DNA from: Bacillota bacterium
Lineage (GTDB): Bacteria > Bacillota > Clostridia > Oscillospirales > Acutalibacteraceae
Assembly: GCA_023416955.1 (NCBI GenBank)
Contig: JAEZGM010000031.1
Span: 124,001-188,000, forward strand
Direction: 5' to 3'
Length of the DNA: 64,000 nucleotides
A model generated the notes under the pieces. That model was not told the origin of the DNA and did no database searches. It saw nothing but the letters and a program-made list of their open reading frames with translations. Below, in pieces: positions 23,634 to 32,598 of the stretch. Made by a program: the position numbers and the translations under genes. Within the stretch, counting starts at the first letter, position 1; each line of letters begins with the position of its first letter.

Positions 23634-24426
23634 ACACAAACTGAACTGGCCGCTGAAGGTTTTCGTATGTCTGGTTTTTATTTTCTTAATTCTTCCGCTT
23701 GCCGTGGTCGTCTTGGCTTCCTTTAGCCCGACAGCTCTTGTAATGTTCCCGCCAAAGGGATTCTCGCTTGAGTGGTACCGGAATATATTCAATTCAACGA
23801 CGAATTTCTTGAGTGGGTTCGGCGACAGTATGTTGGTTGGAGTTTCAGCGACAGCCGTAGATGCTGTTCTTGGTATTGTGGCTGCCCTGAGCATAGGGCG
23901 CTACAAATTCAAAGGGCGATCTTTTCTGACTGCGTTTTTTTCATCGCCAATGTATGTTCCTTCGATTACCTTTGCTTTTGTGCTTCTTCAAATAGGAAGT
24001 ACTGTCAGCGGAATTTCCGCATTTGGCCAGATTCTAATTGGGCACGCGGTTATCATTTTTCCATATATTATCCGAAATATCATTTCAACACTTTCGGGAT
24101 ACAACTGGGAACTGGAGGATGCGGCCGCAAGTCTTGGCGCTTCACCGGTTAAAACGTTTTTCAGGATTACGCTGCCTATTATCAAACCCGGTGTGATTTC
24201 CGGGGCGGTTCTTGCGTTTCTGTTCTCTTTCGACGAAGCCGTTCTCAGCAATCTTCTCAGTTCGCCAACGTTTGTGACCCTTCCGGTACGTATTATGAAT
24301 TATATGGAATTTTCGTTTGATCCGACACTTGCCGCCATTTCAACAATTTTGATTGTACTGACGCTGGCGGTTACACTTCTGGCCGAAAAGTTTGTGGGGT
24401 TGAAAAGTATCATGAAGGATAAATAG
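23626..24426 (+). CDS. Spermidine/putrescine-type ABC transporter permease (PotC-like)
   Basis: A 266-residue permease with six membrane helices and the EAA motif LEDAAASLGASPVKTFFRITLP. The SPTALVMFPPKGFSLEWY periplasmic segment is close to PotC proteins. Translation starts at GTG 23626, 6 nt after GGAGGTGG; the longer TTG start at 23611 overlaps that RBS. The 8-bp overlap with the upstream permease indicates coupling. A MITE copy separates it from the ATPase gene. Confidence 0.9.
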   Translation: MSEHKLNWPLKVFVCLVFIFLILPLAVVVLASFSPTALVMFPPKGFSLEWYRNIFNSTTNFLSGFGDSMLVGVSATAVDAVLGIVAALSIGRYKFKGRSFLTAFFSSPMYVPSITFAFVLLQIGSTVSGISAFGQILIGHAVIIFPYIIRNIISTLSGYNWELEDAAASLGASPVKTFFRITLPIIKPGVISGAVLAFLFSFDEAVLSNLLSSPTFVTLPVRIMNYMEFSFDPTLAAISTILIVLTLAVTLLAEKFVGLKSIMKDK

Positions 24427-24449
24427 TTTCCCGGTATTGCGCATGGTGT

Positions 24450-24553
24450 TACAGTTAGTTCATTAGAAAACAGAACCAATCTCCAAGCGTAAAATCCATA
24501 GATCAAAGATTTTGCGCTTGTTTCTTGGATGTTTTCTTAAATGAAATGACTAA
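24450..24553. repeat. MITE-like repeat, long form, copy 2
   Basis: Matches 8060-8164 over its whole length, including the inner AAGCGTAA.../TTGCGCTT stem (24485/24512). It sits inside the ABC operon between the second permease and the ATPase gene, 34 bp before the ATPase start, so its hairpin will be in the mRNA. Confidence 0.85.
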
Positions 24554-24587
24554 TATTGAAAAAAGGAATGAAGAGAGGAACAATGAC

Positions 24588-25658
24588 ATGGCGGAATTGG
24601 TAATATCCAATCTAACAAAAAAGTTCGACGGTTTTACGGCCGTCAACGATATATCGTTCTCGGTGGAAGACGGAAAGATCATTGCCCTTCTGGGCGGCAG
24701 CGGATGCGGGAAGACGACGACGCTGAGCATGATTGCGGGATTTACCGCTCCGACCGAAGGTTCCATCTTTGTTGACGGGCAGGACATCGGAAAAATCCCT
24801 CCGTATAAACGGAATATCGGAGTTTTCTTCCAGAACTATGCTCTGTTTCCGCACATGACAACATTTGATAATATCGCATTCGGGTTAAAGACACGCAAAG
24901 TTTCCAAAGCGGAGATTTCTCAGAGAGTAACAGATATGATTGCGCTCGTCAAACTTCAGGGAATGGAAAAACGGTATCCGAGGGAACTGTCCGGCGGTCA
25001 GCAGCAGAGAGTCGCGCTTGCCCGTGCACTGGTGACCAGACCTTCCATCCTTCTGCTTGATGAACCACTTTCCAATCTCGACGCAAAGCTCAGGGTTGAG
25101 ATGCAGCAGGAAATCAAAAACATTCAAAGGGAACTCAAAATTACAACCATTATCGTTACTCATGATCAGGAAGAAGCTATTTCTATGGCTGACGAGATCG
25201 TTGTGATGAAAGAGGGAAAAATTCATCAGGTAGCCGCTCCAGAAGAGGTTTTCGATTTCCCGAAAGATCTTTTTGTCGCGGATTTTATGGGATTTTCGAA
25301 CTTTATTCATGGTACGGTGGCTTCTAAAACACAGACTTCCGTTACTGTGAGGGCAGAAGGCAAAGAAGTGCGGATTCTGTGTGCAGATACGGAATCGTTT
25401 TTGGAAGGCGAACCGGTTGTCGTAACCATACGCCCGGAAAACATTTCTGTGGATGCGGAAGGGCTCGCTAAGGAAAATGCTTACGCGGGTACAATCACTT
25501 CTCTGATTTATAAAGGAACTACGACCCGTCTTGAAGTGAGCGGCAGCTTTCAGGCTCCGCTGTTTGTCAATCTCCACGGGGATGCGGCGTTGCAGATAGG
25601 ACAGAATGTCAGTGTAGTATTGGAATTCGACAAGCTTCGGATTTTCAAAAAACAATAA
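24588..25658 (+). CDS. Spermidine/putrescine-type ABC transporter ATPase (PotA-like)
   Basis: A 356-residue ATPase. Walker A GGSGCGKTT at about residue 38, Q-loop FFQNYALFPHMT, signature LSGGQQQRVALARAL, Walker B LLLDEPLSNLDAKLR and the switch His in VTHDQEEA are all intact. A C-terminal TOBE-like domain (from about residue 240) is typical of PotA/CUT1 ATPases. ATG 24588 follows AGAGAGGA; a TTG at 24525 is in frame but lies in the MITE copy. Confidence 0.93.
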   Translation: MAELVISNLTKKFDGFTAVNDISFSVEDGKIIALLGGSGCGKTTTLSMIAGFTAPTEGSIFVDGQDIGKIPPYKRNIGVFFQNYALFPHMTTFDNIAFGLKTRKVSKAEISQRVTDMIALVKLQGMEKRYPRELSGGQQQRVALARALVTRPSILLLDEPLSNLDAKLRVEMQQEIKNIQRELKITTIIVTHDQEEAISMADEIVVMKEGKIHQVAAPEEVFDFPKDLFVADFMGFSNFIHGTVASKTQTSVTVRAEGKEVRILCADTESFLEGEPVVVTIRPENISVDAEGLAKENAYAGTITSLIYKGTTTRLEVSGSFQAPLFVNLHGDAALQIGQNVSVVLEFDKLRIFKKQ

Positions 25659-25721
25659 AATGTGAAACGTGGCATTCACCACAATTCCACATAAATTTTC
25701 TAAGAAAAGCGAGTGTTGAGC

Positions 25722-26816
25722 ATGAAGAAGTTTGTAAAACAGATGACGGCCGGTATTCTTGCCGGAACTCTGGCATTGACCCTGTTCTCTGGCTGTAAGG
25801 GAAACGAGCCCTCCTCGGCGGCTGGCAATACGTCATCCGGCGATAATTATAAGGGTGCACAGTTGGTTATTGCAACATGGGGATTTTCGGCTGCCAATCT
25901 CAAGAAGATTTCTAAGGATTTCGAAAGCCAATACGGGTGTACGGTTGTTACCGATGAGACAAGCGGAAACTCCGAACGACTGAACAAGCTTACGGCGCAG
26001 AAAAATAATCCTAAAATTGATGTTGCGCTGCTTACTGACAGCTACGCGAATCAGGGCAACGAAAGGGGTCTGTTTGAAAAAATTGATACGAATGTAGTTA
26101 CCAGTGTAAAAGATCTTTATAGCTTTGCTCAGACGAAGGACAATTACGGCCCGGCCTATTCCGTAATCCGCTACGGCATCATGTATAATGCGGATAAGGT
26201 CAGCACCGCCCCGACCTCTTACAAGAATCTTTTCAATGATGAGTATAAGGGAAAGGTTGCACTTCCCGATATGACTTCTACAGCAGGCCCTTATCTGCTG
26301 ACGACACTGGCACAGGATTTGTCCGGTGATGCTAAGAATACAGATTCCGCATTTCAGTTTTTGGAAAGCAAAAAAGCGAACATCAATCTTTGGTATACAA
26401 CCAGCTCCGATGTAGCTAAGGCTTTTTCAACCGGCGATATCAACGTGGCTCTCTTCATGGATATGAATATGCCTTCTCTCACAAAATCAGGTTTGAATAT
26501 CAAATGGGTTGACCCGAAAGAAGGAGACTTTTCCGCTGCTTCGACGGTCAATGTTGTAAAGGGCGCCAAGAATGAGAAACTTGCCCAATTGTTTGTAAAT
26601 TATCTGCTCAGTGAAAAAGTGCAGAGCCAGATTGCAGGAACCATGAACGAAGCGCCAACTAACAAAAATGCGACTATGCCGGACGAGCAGAAAAAATATC
26701 TTGTTTCCGGGCAGAGTCAGGCTGACTCTCTTAAAACTTTCGATTGGTCCTATATCAACAGTAAGAAAGCGGATTGGATTGAAACATTCCAGAAGAGTAT
26801 TGCAGTTTCCAAATAA
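25722..26816 (+). CDS. Extracellular solute-binding lipoprotein (PotD-like)
   Basis: A 364-residue lipoprotein with signal peptide MKKFVKQMTAG... and lipobox LFSGC (lipidated Cys25), then a Ser/Ala/Gly linker. The mature part has the family 1 PotD/Fe-binding fold: YGIMYNADKV, LFNDEYKGKVALPDM and ATWGFSAANLKKI. It is the capture subunit of the importer encoded just upstream. The longer GTG start at 25713 is rejected since ATG 25722 opens a standard signal peptide. The RBS is weak. The ligand is uncertain, polyamine-like or an amide hydrolysed by the next gene product. Confidence 0.9.
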   Translation: MKKFVKQMTAGILAGTLALTLFSGCKGNEPSSAAGNTSSGDNYKGAQLVIATWGFSAANLKKISKDFESQYGCTVVTDETSGNSERLNKLTAQKNNPKIDVALLTDSYANQGNERGLFEKIDTNVVTSVKDLYSFAQTKDNYGPAYSVIRYGIMYNADKVSTAPTSYKNLFNDEYKGKVALPDMTSTAGPYLLTTLAQDLSGDAKNTDSAFQFLESKKANINLWYTTSSDVAKAFSTGDINVALFMDMNMPSLTKSGLNIKWVDPKEGDFSAASTVNVVKGAKNEKLAQLFVNYLLSEKVQSQIAGTMNEAPTNKNATMPDEQKKYLVSGQSQADSLKTFDWSYINSKKADWIETFQKSIAVSK

Positions 26817-26827
26817 GTTTATGGAAC

Positions 26828-26862
26828 AACAGGCTTGCATGCGAAATGTATGCAGGCCTGTT
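26828..26862 (+). terminator. Hairpin between the binding protein and amidohydrolase genes
   Basis: AACAGGCTTGCAT (26828-26840) pairs with ATGCAGGCCTGTT (26850-26862), with one T-G pair. There is no long T-run, so it is more likely a partial terminator or mRNA-stability hairpin that sets the ratio of lipoprotein to hydrolase. Confidence 0.6.
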
Positions 26863-26888
26863 ATTGAAAATGGAGGAATCATACAGGT

Positions 26889-28313
26889 ATGATTGATCAA
26901 AACGAAATCTCCGCTTATATCGAAAACAGACACGGGCTGTTTACGGATGCAAGCGATAAAATTTGGGAGCTTGCCGAGATAAAATATGAAGAATTCGAGT
27001 CGGCTAAGGTGCAGACGGAAATTCTTGAAGATGAGGGCTTCCGAGTCATAAAAAATGTGGCGGGAATTCAGACCGCGTTTATCGGAAGATACGGAAGTGG
27101 GGGCCAAAAAATCGCGATTCTGGGCGAGTTTGACGCACTTCGAAATATGAGCCAGAAGGCCGGCTGCACGCAGAAGCAGCCTTTAACGGAGGGCGGAAAC
27201 GGGCACGGCTGCGGCCATAATGGACTGGGCATCGGTGCGCTGGCCGCTGCGATTGCCGTTAAGGATTACTTGAAAAACCACGGCATGAAGGGTACAGTGT
27301 GCTATTACGGCTGCCCGGCTGAGGAAACCGGAGCGGGAAAGGTCTTTATGGTGCGTGAGGGTGCGTTTGAAGGTATTGACGCCGTACTGACATGGCACCC
27401 CGGTACCGTGAACATGCCGCTGAATAAGGGAACGCTTGCCATGATACAGGCGTACTTTAGGTTTTACGGAGTCAGTTCCCACGCGGGCGGCTCCCCGGAA
27501 CTAGGTCGCAGTGCGCTTGATGCCGTGGAATTGATGGACGTCGGGGCAAATTATCTGCGGGAACACGTTATATCGGATGCAAGAATTCACTATGCCATTA
27601 CGGATACCGGAGGAAAATCTCCCAATGTCGTACCCGCGCACGCATGTGTTTACTACGGGATCCGCGCGCCGAAAATTGTGCAGGCACAGGCTATTTTTGA
27701 GCGGCTGAAGAAAATTGCACAAGGCGCGGCAATGATGACGGAAACCAGATGTGAAGTGGTTTTTGATAATGCAATTTCGGATTTTGTAGTCAACAATACC
27801 TTGAACCGGATGATTCAGAAGAATTTAGAGATTTACGGCGTTCCCGAGCTTAGTGAGGATGAGAAAAAGGAAGCCCAGTCCTTTCGGGATACGATGACCG
27901 ATGAAGATGTCGCGATGAGCCTTCAGGGGCTTCCGTCCGCCTTTATTAAATCTGTAAAAGAAAAGGCCTACCCCGATCAGATTCCTCCTTACGTATCCAA
28001 GGAGGAGAGTTACGCTACGTTTTCCGCCGATATGGGCGATGTCAGCTATATTATTCCGACAGCGCAGCTTTTGGGCGCAACCGAGGTAATCGGCACAGCG
28101 GAACATTCCTGGCAGATGGTTGCGCAGGGGAAAACCGGCTATTTTCATAAAGGAACGCTCCTTGCCGGAAAAGTGCTTGCTCTGACAGCCCTCGAACTGA
28201 TGCAATCGCCGGAAACGCTGAAAGAGGCGAAAGATGAGTTGAAGGAGAAAATGGGTGATTTTCAATATACTTGTCCGATTCCGCCCGATGTAAAGCCGAC
28301 GGGGGAAAGATAG
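26889..28313 (+). CDS. M20 family amidohydrolase (AbgB-like)
   Basis: A 474-residue zinc peptidase/amidohydrolase. GHGCGHNGLG and the CPAEETGAGK segment hold metal ligands and the catalytic Glu; THPG-type and SSHAGGSPE motifs follow, with the dimerisation domain in the middle. Closest in layout to AbgB (p-aminobenzoyl-glutamate hydrolase) and related N-acyl-amino-acid amidohydrolases. Its place after the ABC importer suggests that it splits the imported compound in the cytosol; no signal peptide is present. GGAGG lies 13 nt ahead of ATG 26889. Confidence 0.88.
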   Translation: MIDQNEISAYIENRHGLFTDASDKIWELAEIKYEEFESAKVQTEILEDEGFRVIKNVAGIQTAFIGRYGSGGQKIAILGEFDALRNMSQKAGCTQKQPLTEGGNGHGCGHNGLGIGALAAAIAVKDYLKNHGMKGTVCYYGCPAEETGAGKVFMVREGAFEGIDAVLTWHPGTVNMPLNKGTLAMIQAYFRFYGVSSHAGGSPELGRSALDAVELMDVGANYLREHVISDARIHYAITDTGGKSPNVVPAHACVYYGIRAPKIVQAQAIFERLKKIAQGAAMMTETRCEVVFDNAISDFVVNNTLNRMIQKNLEIYGVPELSEDEKKEAQSFRDTMTDEDVAMSLQGLPSAFIKSVKEKAYPDQIPPYVSKEESYATFSADMGDVSYIIPTAQLLGATEVIGTAEHSWQMVAQGKTGYFHKGTLLAGKVLALTALELMQSPETLKEAKDELKEKMGDFQYTCPIPPDVKPTGER

Positions 28314-28373
28314 AAAGAGCCGGCTGCACAGGCGGAGTATGCAAATCAAAATCATCATTTTACAGATAAAAAT

Positions 28374-28418
28374 AAGGCCCGCAATTCGAACCTTTCAAGG
28401 CGCGTATCGCGGGCTTTT
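28374..28418 (+). terminator. Terminator between the amidohydrolase and the chemoreceptor
   Basis: AAGGCCCGC (28374-28382) pairs with GCGGGCTTTT (28409-28418) around a branched loop. It stands between two converging genes. Confidence 0.65.
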
Positions 28419-28438
28419 GCGTGTGTGAACCTTCTGTT

Positions 28439-30379
28439 CTATTCTTTGATTTTAAATTCCGAAACCATTCCTTCAAGAGTTTGCATCTGGCGCAGCAATT
28501 CATCACTGGTGGCAGAACTTTCCTCCGCCGTTGCGGAATTGGCCTGCGTTACAGCCGAAATCTGTTTCATGCCTTCATTCAGCTCAGACACACTCTGTGA
28601 CTGACTGTTCAGCGATTCTGTAATCTTGGTTACCAGTTCGTTTATGCTGGTCGTCTGGTTTACGATTTTATTGAAAGCTTCTGCGGTTTGTTCGGCATTT
28701 TCTTTTCCCCGGTTAACCGACTGTATGGTGTTCTCAATCAGAAGAGCGGTATTTTTAGCGGCTTCCGCACTTTTGGAGGCCAACTGACGGACTTCGTCGG
28801 CAACAACGGAAAATCCTTTTCCGGCTTCTCCGGCGCGGGAAGCTTCCACTGCGGCATTGAGTGCAAGTATATTGGTCTGGAAAGCAAGGTCATCGATCAC
28901 ATGGATAATACCCTGAATCTGTTTGGAAGAAGAGTCGATGGTTTCCATGGACTGCAGCATTTTCTGCATTTCTTCATTTCCCTGCCGGGTTTCCAGAAGA
29001 GCGGCCTGTGTCATGTTTTGCATAGAATCGGAATATTCTGCGTTTTCCTGAATGTGGTGCGAAACTAACTCCAGCGAGTCGGTCAGGCGTTCCGTGGTGG
29101 AAGCCTGCTCGGAAGAGTTTTCCGCCAGATTTCTGCCGCCAAGCGCCACTTGCTCGGAGCCGGAGCGCACCTGGTCAGTCGCTTGGGCAATCCCGTCCAG
29201 TGTGGAGCTTAGGGATTCCACAATGAGTTGCAATGCGGTCTGAATAGGGAGAAAATCACCTGCATATTGAACATTGCTTTTCACAGTCAGGTCCTTTTTC
29301 GCTACCGCGTCCAGCACGTTTGAAATATCGGTAATGTAGGAGCGAAGGCTGCCGATCGTGCTTTGCAAAGCGAGCATCAGGCGCGCGCTTTCGTCTTTCC
29401 CTTTAATCAGGCCGATTTCCTCGCGAAGGTTTCCCTGCTCTAAAAGCTCAATGCGGCGGGTCGCGTTTACAAGCGGCTCCGTGATCTTTTTAGAAGCAAA
29501 ACGGGTGAAAAAAATAGCGATCAGCAACAGTAAAACTCCTAGTAACGCACTGATAGACAGAGTAAGGTGAAGGCTTTCCTCAACCTGTGTGACAGGTGTG
29601 GTGACAGCAACGGACCAGCCTTCCGGCCCGTCGAGCGGAGTATAGCCCACGAGACGGCGGTTTCCGTTGTAATAGCTGTAGCCTGTGCCTGTTTTTCCAG
29701 CGATCATTTGTGTGAATATATTTGCGGTTGGAACATAGGCGGAATTTGTTTTGGCCAATTCAAAATAGTTATTTGGTTTAATTACATCTTTTTCACTTGG
29801 GTGGATTACTGTAGTGCCTTTATTGTTTATAACGAAACTGTATCCGCTTTCGCCAATTTTAATTTGAGTCAGCGATTTTGTAAGGGTTTCATAAGGGATT
29901 TCCCCGTAAAGGACTCCGCCGGTGTCTGCAATCGGTGTCGCCAAAAAGAATGTCAGTTGATTTGAGCTGTTTACCTTGGGGTCGGACAGAAACGTCTTTC
30001 CGCTTTTCGCCTCTTTAAAAAATGTCTGATCCGCTATTTGGTCGTTCCGTTCGTTGTTGCCCTGCGCGTCCGCAATGGTGATGTAGTTAAATCCGGCGGC
30101 TTTTGCTTCTTCATCTAGCAGAAGCTGCCGACCCTGCGCGGAAGTATTACCGTCCGTCAAAATGCTTTTGGATGCTGCAACCTTCAATTCATTGCGGTAT
30201 GTATTGATTTCGGCATCAATTCTCTGTTTATATGCATTTGCCAGATAAGTGGAATCCTGCTCGGCCTGCGCTGTGGAATTCTTATAGTACAGTGAAGACG
30301 TAATCCCTGTCAGAGCGATTACGGTACATAAAAGAATCAGAGACGTGTAAAGGGTAAGTTTGTTCTTTAAATATTTCAT
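28439..30379 (-). CDS. Methyl-accepting chemotaxis protein with dCache-type sensor
   Basis: A 646-residue receptor. A first membrane helix (residues 8-28) is followed by an extracytoplasmic Cache-like sensor domain of about 240 residues, a second helix (LTLSISALLGVLLLLIAIFF, about 275-295), HAMP, and the signalling domain. The conserved hairpin tip reads EVRQLASKSAEAAKNTALLI, and FQTNILALNAAVEASRAGE marks the tip region. It senses a small extracellular ligand, possibly one carried by the transporters in the same element. AAGGTG precedes ATG 30379. No che genes are nearby. Confidence 0.94.
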   Translation of the reverse strand: MKYLKNKLTLYTSLILLCTVIALTGITSSLYYKNSTAQAEQDSTYLANAYKQRIDAEINTYRNELKVAASKSILTDGNTSAQGRQLLLDEEAKAAGFNYITIADAQGNNERNDQIADQTFFKEAKSGKTFLSDPKVNSSNQLTFFLATPIADTGGVLYGEIPYETLTKSLTQIKIGESGYSFVINNKGTTVIHPSEKDVIKPNNYFELAKTNSAYVPTANIFTQMIAGKTGTGYSYYNGNRRLVGYTPLDGPEGWSVAVTTPVTQVEESLHLTLSISALLGVLLLLIAIFFTRFASKKITEPLVNATRRIELLEQGNLREEIGLIKGKDESARLMLALQSTIGSLRSYITDISNVLDAVAKKDLTVKSNVQYAGDFLPIQTALQLIVESLSSTLDGIAQATDQVRSGSEQVALGGRNLAENSSEQASTTERLTDSLELVSHHIQENAEYSDSMQNMTQAALLETRQGNEEMQKMLQSMETIDSSSKQIQGIIHVIDDLAFQTNILALNAAVEASRAGEAGKGFSVVADEVRQLASKSAEAAKNTALLIENTIQSVNRGKENAEQTAEAFNKIVNQTTSINELVTKITESLNSQSQSVSELNEGMKQISAVTQANSATAEESSATSDELLRQMQTLEGMVSEFKIKE

Positions 30380-30537
30380 TTTGTTTAAACACCTTTGCTG
30401 CTTTCGTTAGTTTGACTAGTTTTAAAACTTAATATTTATATATAAAAACAGTATACAGTTTTATTTTAAGTATGTAAATAGTGGAAGTTCTAAAATTTGT
30501 TACATATTATGACCCAATTAGATGAGCTTTCGTGGAG

Positions 30538-32040
30538 TCAGAACCTCCAATGAATATCCACTTTTTCACTGGTTGCGTAGATAATCTCAATCAGAGTGCC
30601 GGCGATTTTTCGCTTGTCGGCTAGCGAAATGTAATCCCAGTGGGCCAGATAATCACTAATTTGGTTCGCTTGAGCACTGTCCGCCCGGTTCTGATTGTAG
30701 TCTGCAAGTTCCAGTTCCAATTTTGTCTGCCTCGTCGTCAGTTCCTCGACGCGCCGATTGATGAACAACATTAAGGTTTCATTTGCAAGGGTGACTCTAT
30801 TTACCAGAGATTCAATTTCCTGACTTATTTTATTTAACTCAATCCGCAGCGTAGCAGCCTGCGGATTTTCTGCAACCGCCTTTCTGCTCTCGAAAATGAC
30901 AGGGAACTCCTCCAGCTTCTTTACAATCTCATGATAAATCATGGCTTCAAATTCATCTGCGTAAATTGTTCCCGCTCCGGCGCAGGCTTTTGCGTTTGTT
31001 TTTTGGCTGCAGAGCAGATATCTTGCCTGTCGTTTGCTGTACTTTTTAAATGTCAGGGCGTAATGGCAGTTTCCGCATTTCGCCAAACCGGAAAGCCATG
31101 TATTTACAGCTTTGCGCCCGGGCTGAACCTGCTTGTTTTTAAGGCATTTAGTGCGGCATTTCAGCCAAATTTCAGACGAGACAAATCCCTCATGGGGTGC
31201 AAGAACAAGCCGGTTCTCCTTTAGCTCCGTTTGTTTGCGGTTCCTTGTATCGCGTCCTTTGTAATAATAGCAGCCGTTTATCCCGATAAAATCCTCTTGA
31301 GGGGATTCAATGGTTGTGCCCTGCTGCTGAAAGAATTCGTAAATGTCCAGGTCGGCCCGAACATAGACCGGATTTTTTAGACGGTCGGCAATTCTGCCAC
31401 GCGTCCATGGCTTGCCCCGACAGGTAATTCCGTGCTTCGTAAAATAGAAAAGAATGTCCCCGTAAGATATAGCCGGATCGGAATAAAGCTTATACATTAA
31501 CCTGATTTGATCCGCTTCTTCTTCGCACAGTATATATGTTTTTGTCTGCTTACCGTTCAGTACGGTGCCAGCCAGCCGGAAACCATAAGGCACCCGCCCA
31601 CCCATATAGAATCCCTTTTCACTGCGGAAGTAATAAGCGTCAGTGACACGCTGCTGGATGGTTTCCCGCTCCAACTGGGCAAAGACCATGCAGATATTCA
31701 GCATTGCACGTCCCATTGGAGTGGATGTGTCAAATTTTTCCGTGTAGGAAACGAATTCGACCTGATACTTCGCAAATAAGACCATCATGTTTGAAAAATC
31801 CAGGATTGAGCGGCTGATGCGGTCAAGCCGGTAGACAATTACTTTTGAAATTTCACCCTTCTCAATGTCTCGGACAAGCTCCTTAAAGCATGGACGGTCC
31901 GTGTTTTTTCCGCTGTATCCCTTATCAATATACTCGCGGCTATCTCCGCTTCTTGCTTCGTACCGGCAGGCCTCGATTTGGCTGTCAGTGGAAATGCTGT
32001 CCTCCCGATCAACAGATTGACGGGCATAAATCGCAATCAC
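30538..32040 (-). CDS. Large serine recombinase (element B integrase candidate)
   Basis: A 500-residue site-specific recombinase. The resolvase domain begins IAIYARQSVDREDS with nucleophile Ser9, then YRLDRISRS and the FAQLERE helix. The recombinase domain follows (PYGFRLA, then LKNPVYV), a zinc ribbon (CGNC...C...C at about 315-355) and a C-terminal coiled coil. It starts at GTG 32040 with AAAAGGGG ahead, 30 bp after the 54-aa gene. Such enzymes integrate and excise elements at attP/attB, with directionality set by a partner protein. It is the only recombinase within element B, and the likely one to act on the cotJC core CTTCACCAAA; that link is inferred. Confidence 0.94.
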   Translation of the reverse strand: MIAIYARQSVDREDSISTDSQIEACRYEARSGDSREYIDKGYSGKNTDRPCFKELVRDIEKGEISKVIVYRLDRISRSILDFSNMMVLFAKYQVEFVSYTEKFDTSTPMGRAMLNICMVFAQLERETIQQRVTDAYYFRSEKGFYMGGRVPYGFRLAGTVLNGKQTKTYILCEEEADQIRLMYKLYSDPAISYGDILFYFTKHGITCRGKPWTRGRIADRLKNPVYVRADLDIYEFFQQQGTTIESPQEDFIGINGCYYYKGRDTRNRKQTELKENRLVLAPHEGFVSSEIWLKCRTKCLKNKQVQPGRKAVNTWLSGLAKCGNCHYALTFKKYSKRQARYLLCSQKTNAKACAGAGTIYADEFEAMIYHEIVKKLEEFPVIFESRKAVAENPQAATLRIELNKISQEIESLVNRVTLANETLMLFINRRVEELTTRQTKLELELADYNQNRADSAQANQISDYLAHWDYISLADKRKIAGTLIEIIYATSEKVDIHWRF

Positions 32041-32070
32041 GGATCTACCCCTTTTCCAACTGATTTGACG

Positions 32071-32235
32071 TCAGCAGTATTTTGAAAATATTTCATAGAG
32101 CGTCTGATTGATCTCTGATTTAACCTTTGTCTTCTCCTGCGCTGTGAATACCGGTGTCAGATTCCGGATCGTAACGGGTTTGCTTCTGCAGGTGACGCGG
32201 TGGACTTCCTCGCGATATTCTCTTCCGTTTGTCAT
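32071..32235 (-). CDS. 54-aa protein upstream of the serine recombinase
   Basis: A short gene below the usual size cut-off. ATG 32235 opens MTNGREYREEVHRVTC..., ending EIFSKYC at 32071; the frame has no internal stop and codon use like its neighbour. It is co-directional with the recombinase and 30 bp ahead of it. Small proteins in this position are common with large serine recombinases in Firmicute elements, and may be regulators or directionality factors. No known domain is recognised. Two cysteines, no membrane segment. Confidence 0.65.
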   Translation of the reverse strand: MTNGREYREEVHRVTCRSKPVTIRNLTPVFTAQEKTKVKSEINQTLYEIFSKYC

Positions 32236-32437
32236 AGGGCATCAACACCTTTATGTATTACCACTCTATGACGAATGGATGTCCCAAAATGTATGTCCTG
32301 ACTCCGGTATGGAGTGTACTTCGAAAAAAATTATGGCGGACGAACTCACAGAGGACTCCGTGAGCGACGGAAACAAATATCGGTATTTTGAATTATATCT
32401 GAGCTGTTTGGAGTGTCATTTCCATGAATCATAAAAT

Positions 32438-32462
32438 GGGAGAAGGTGAAGCACCTTCTCCC
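32438..32462 (-). terminator. Terminator, 11-bp perfect stem
   Basis: GGGAGAAGGTG (32438-32448), AAG loop, CACCTTCTCCC (32452-32462), followed on the minus strand by ATTTTATG. It terminates the AraC gene. The 32236-32437 interval has no supported gene. Confidence 0.7.
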
Positions 32463-32598
32463 GTGGATATAACTGTTGTTTCTTGAAGTTATGCCGGTCA
32501 AATTTCCTCACAGCCTGCATGTGCGGAAAAGCCTGATCTCAACCGGTTGCCCCTTTATATGCTCAGAATCGCCAAAGCGTGCAAAGGGAAGAGGAAAA

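Noticed and set aside
30534..32305. GGAGTCAG/CTGACTCC 8-bp inverted repeat flanking the serine recombinase, as ends of a 1.7-kb element
   Set aside because: One copy includes the recombinase stop codon, and 8 bp is expected by chance; no target gene is disrupted there.
32279..32434. Possible 51-aa Cys-containing protein on plus, next to the recombinase
   Set aside because: No RBS and no family resemblance; ends at a terminator that fits the AraC gene on the other strand.
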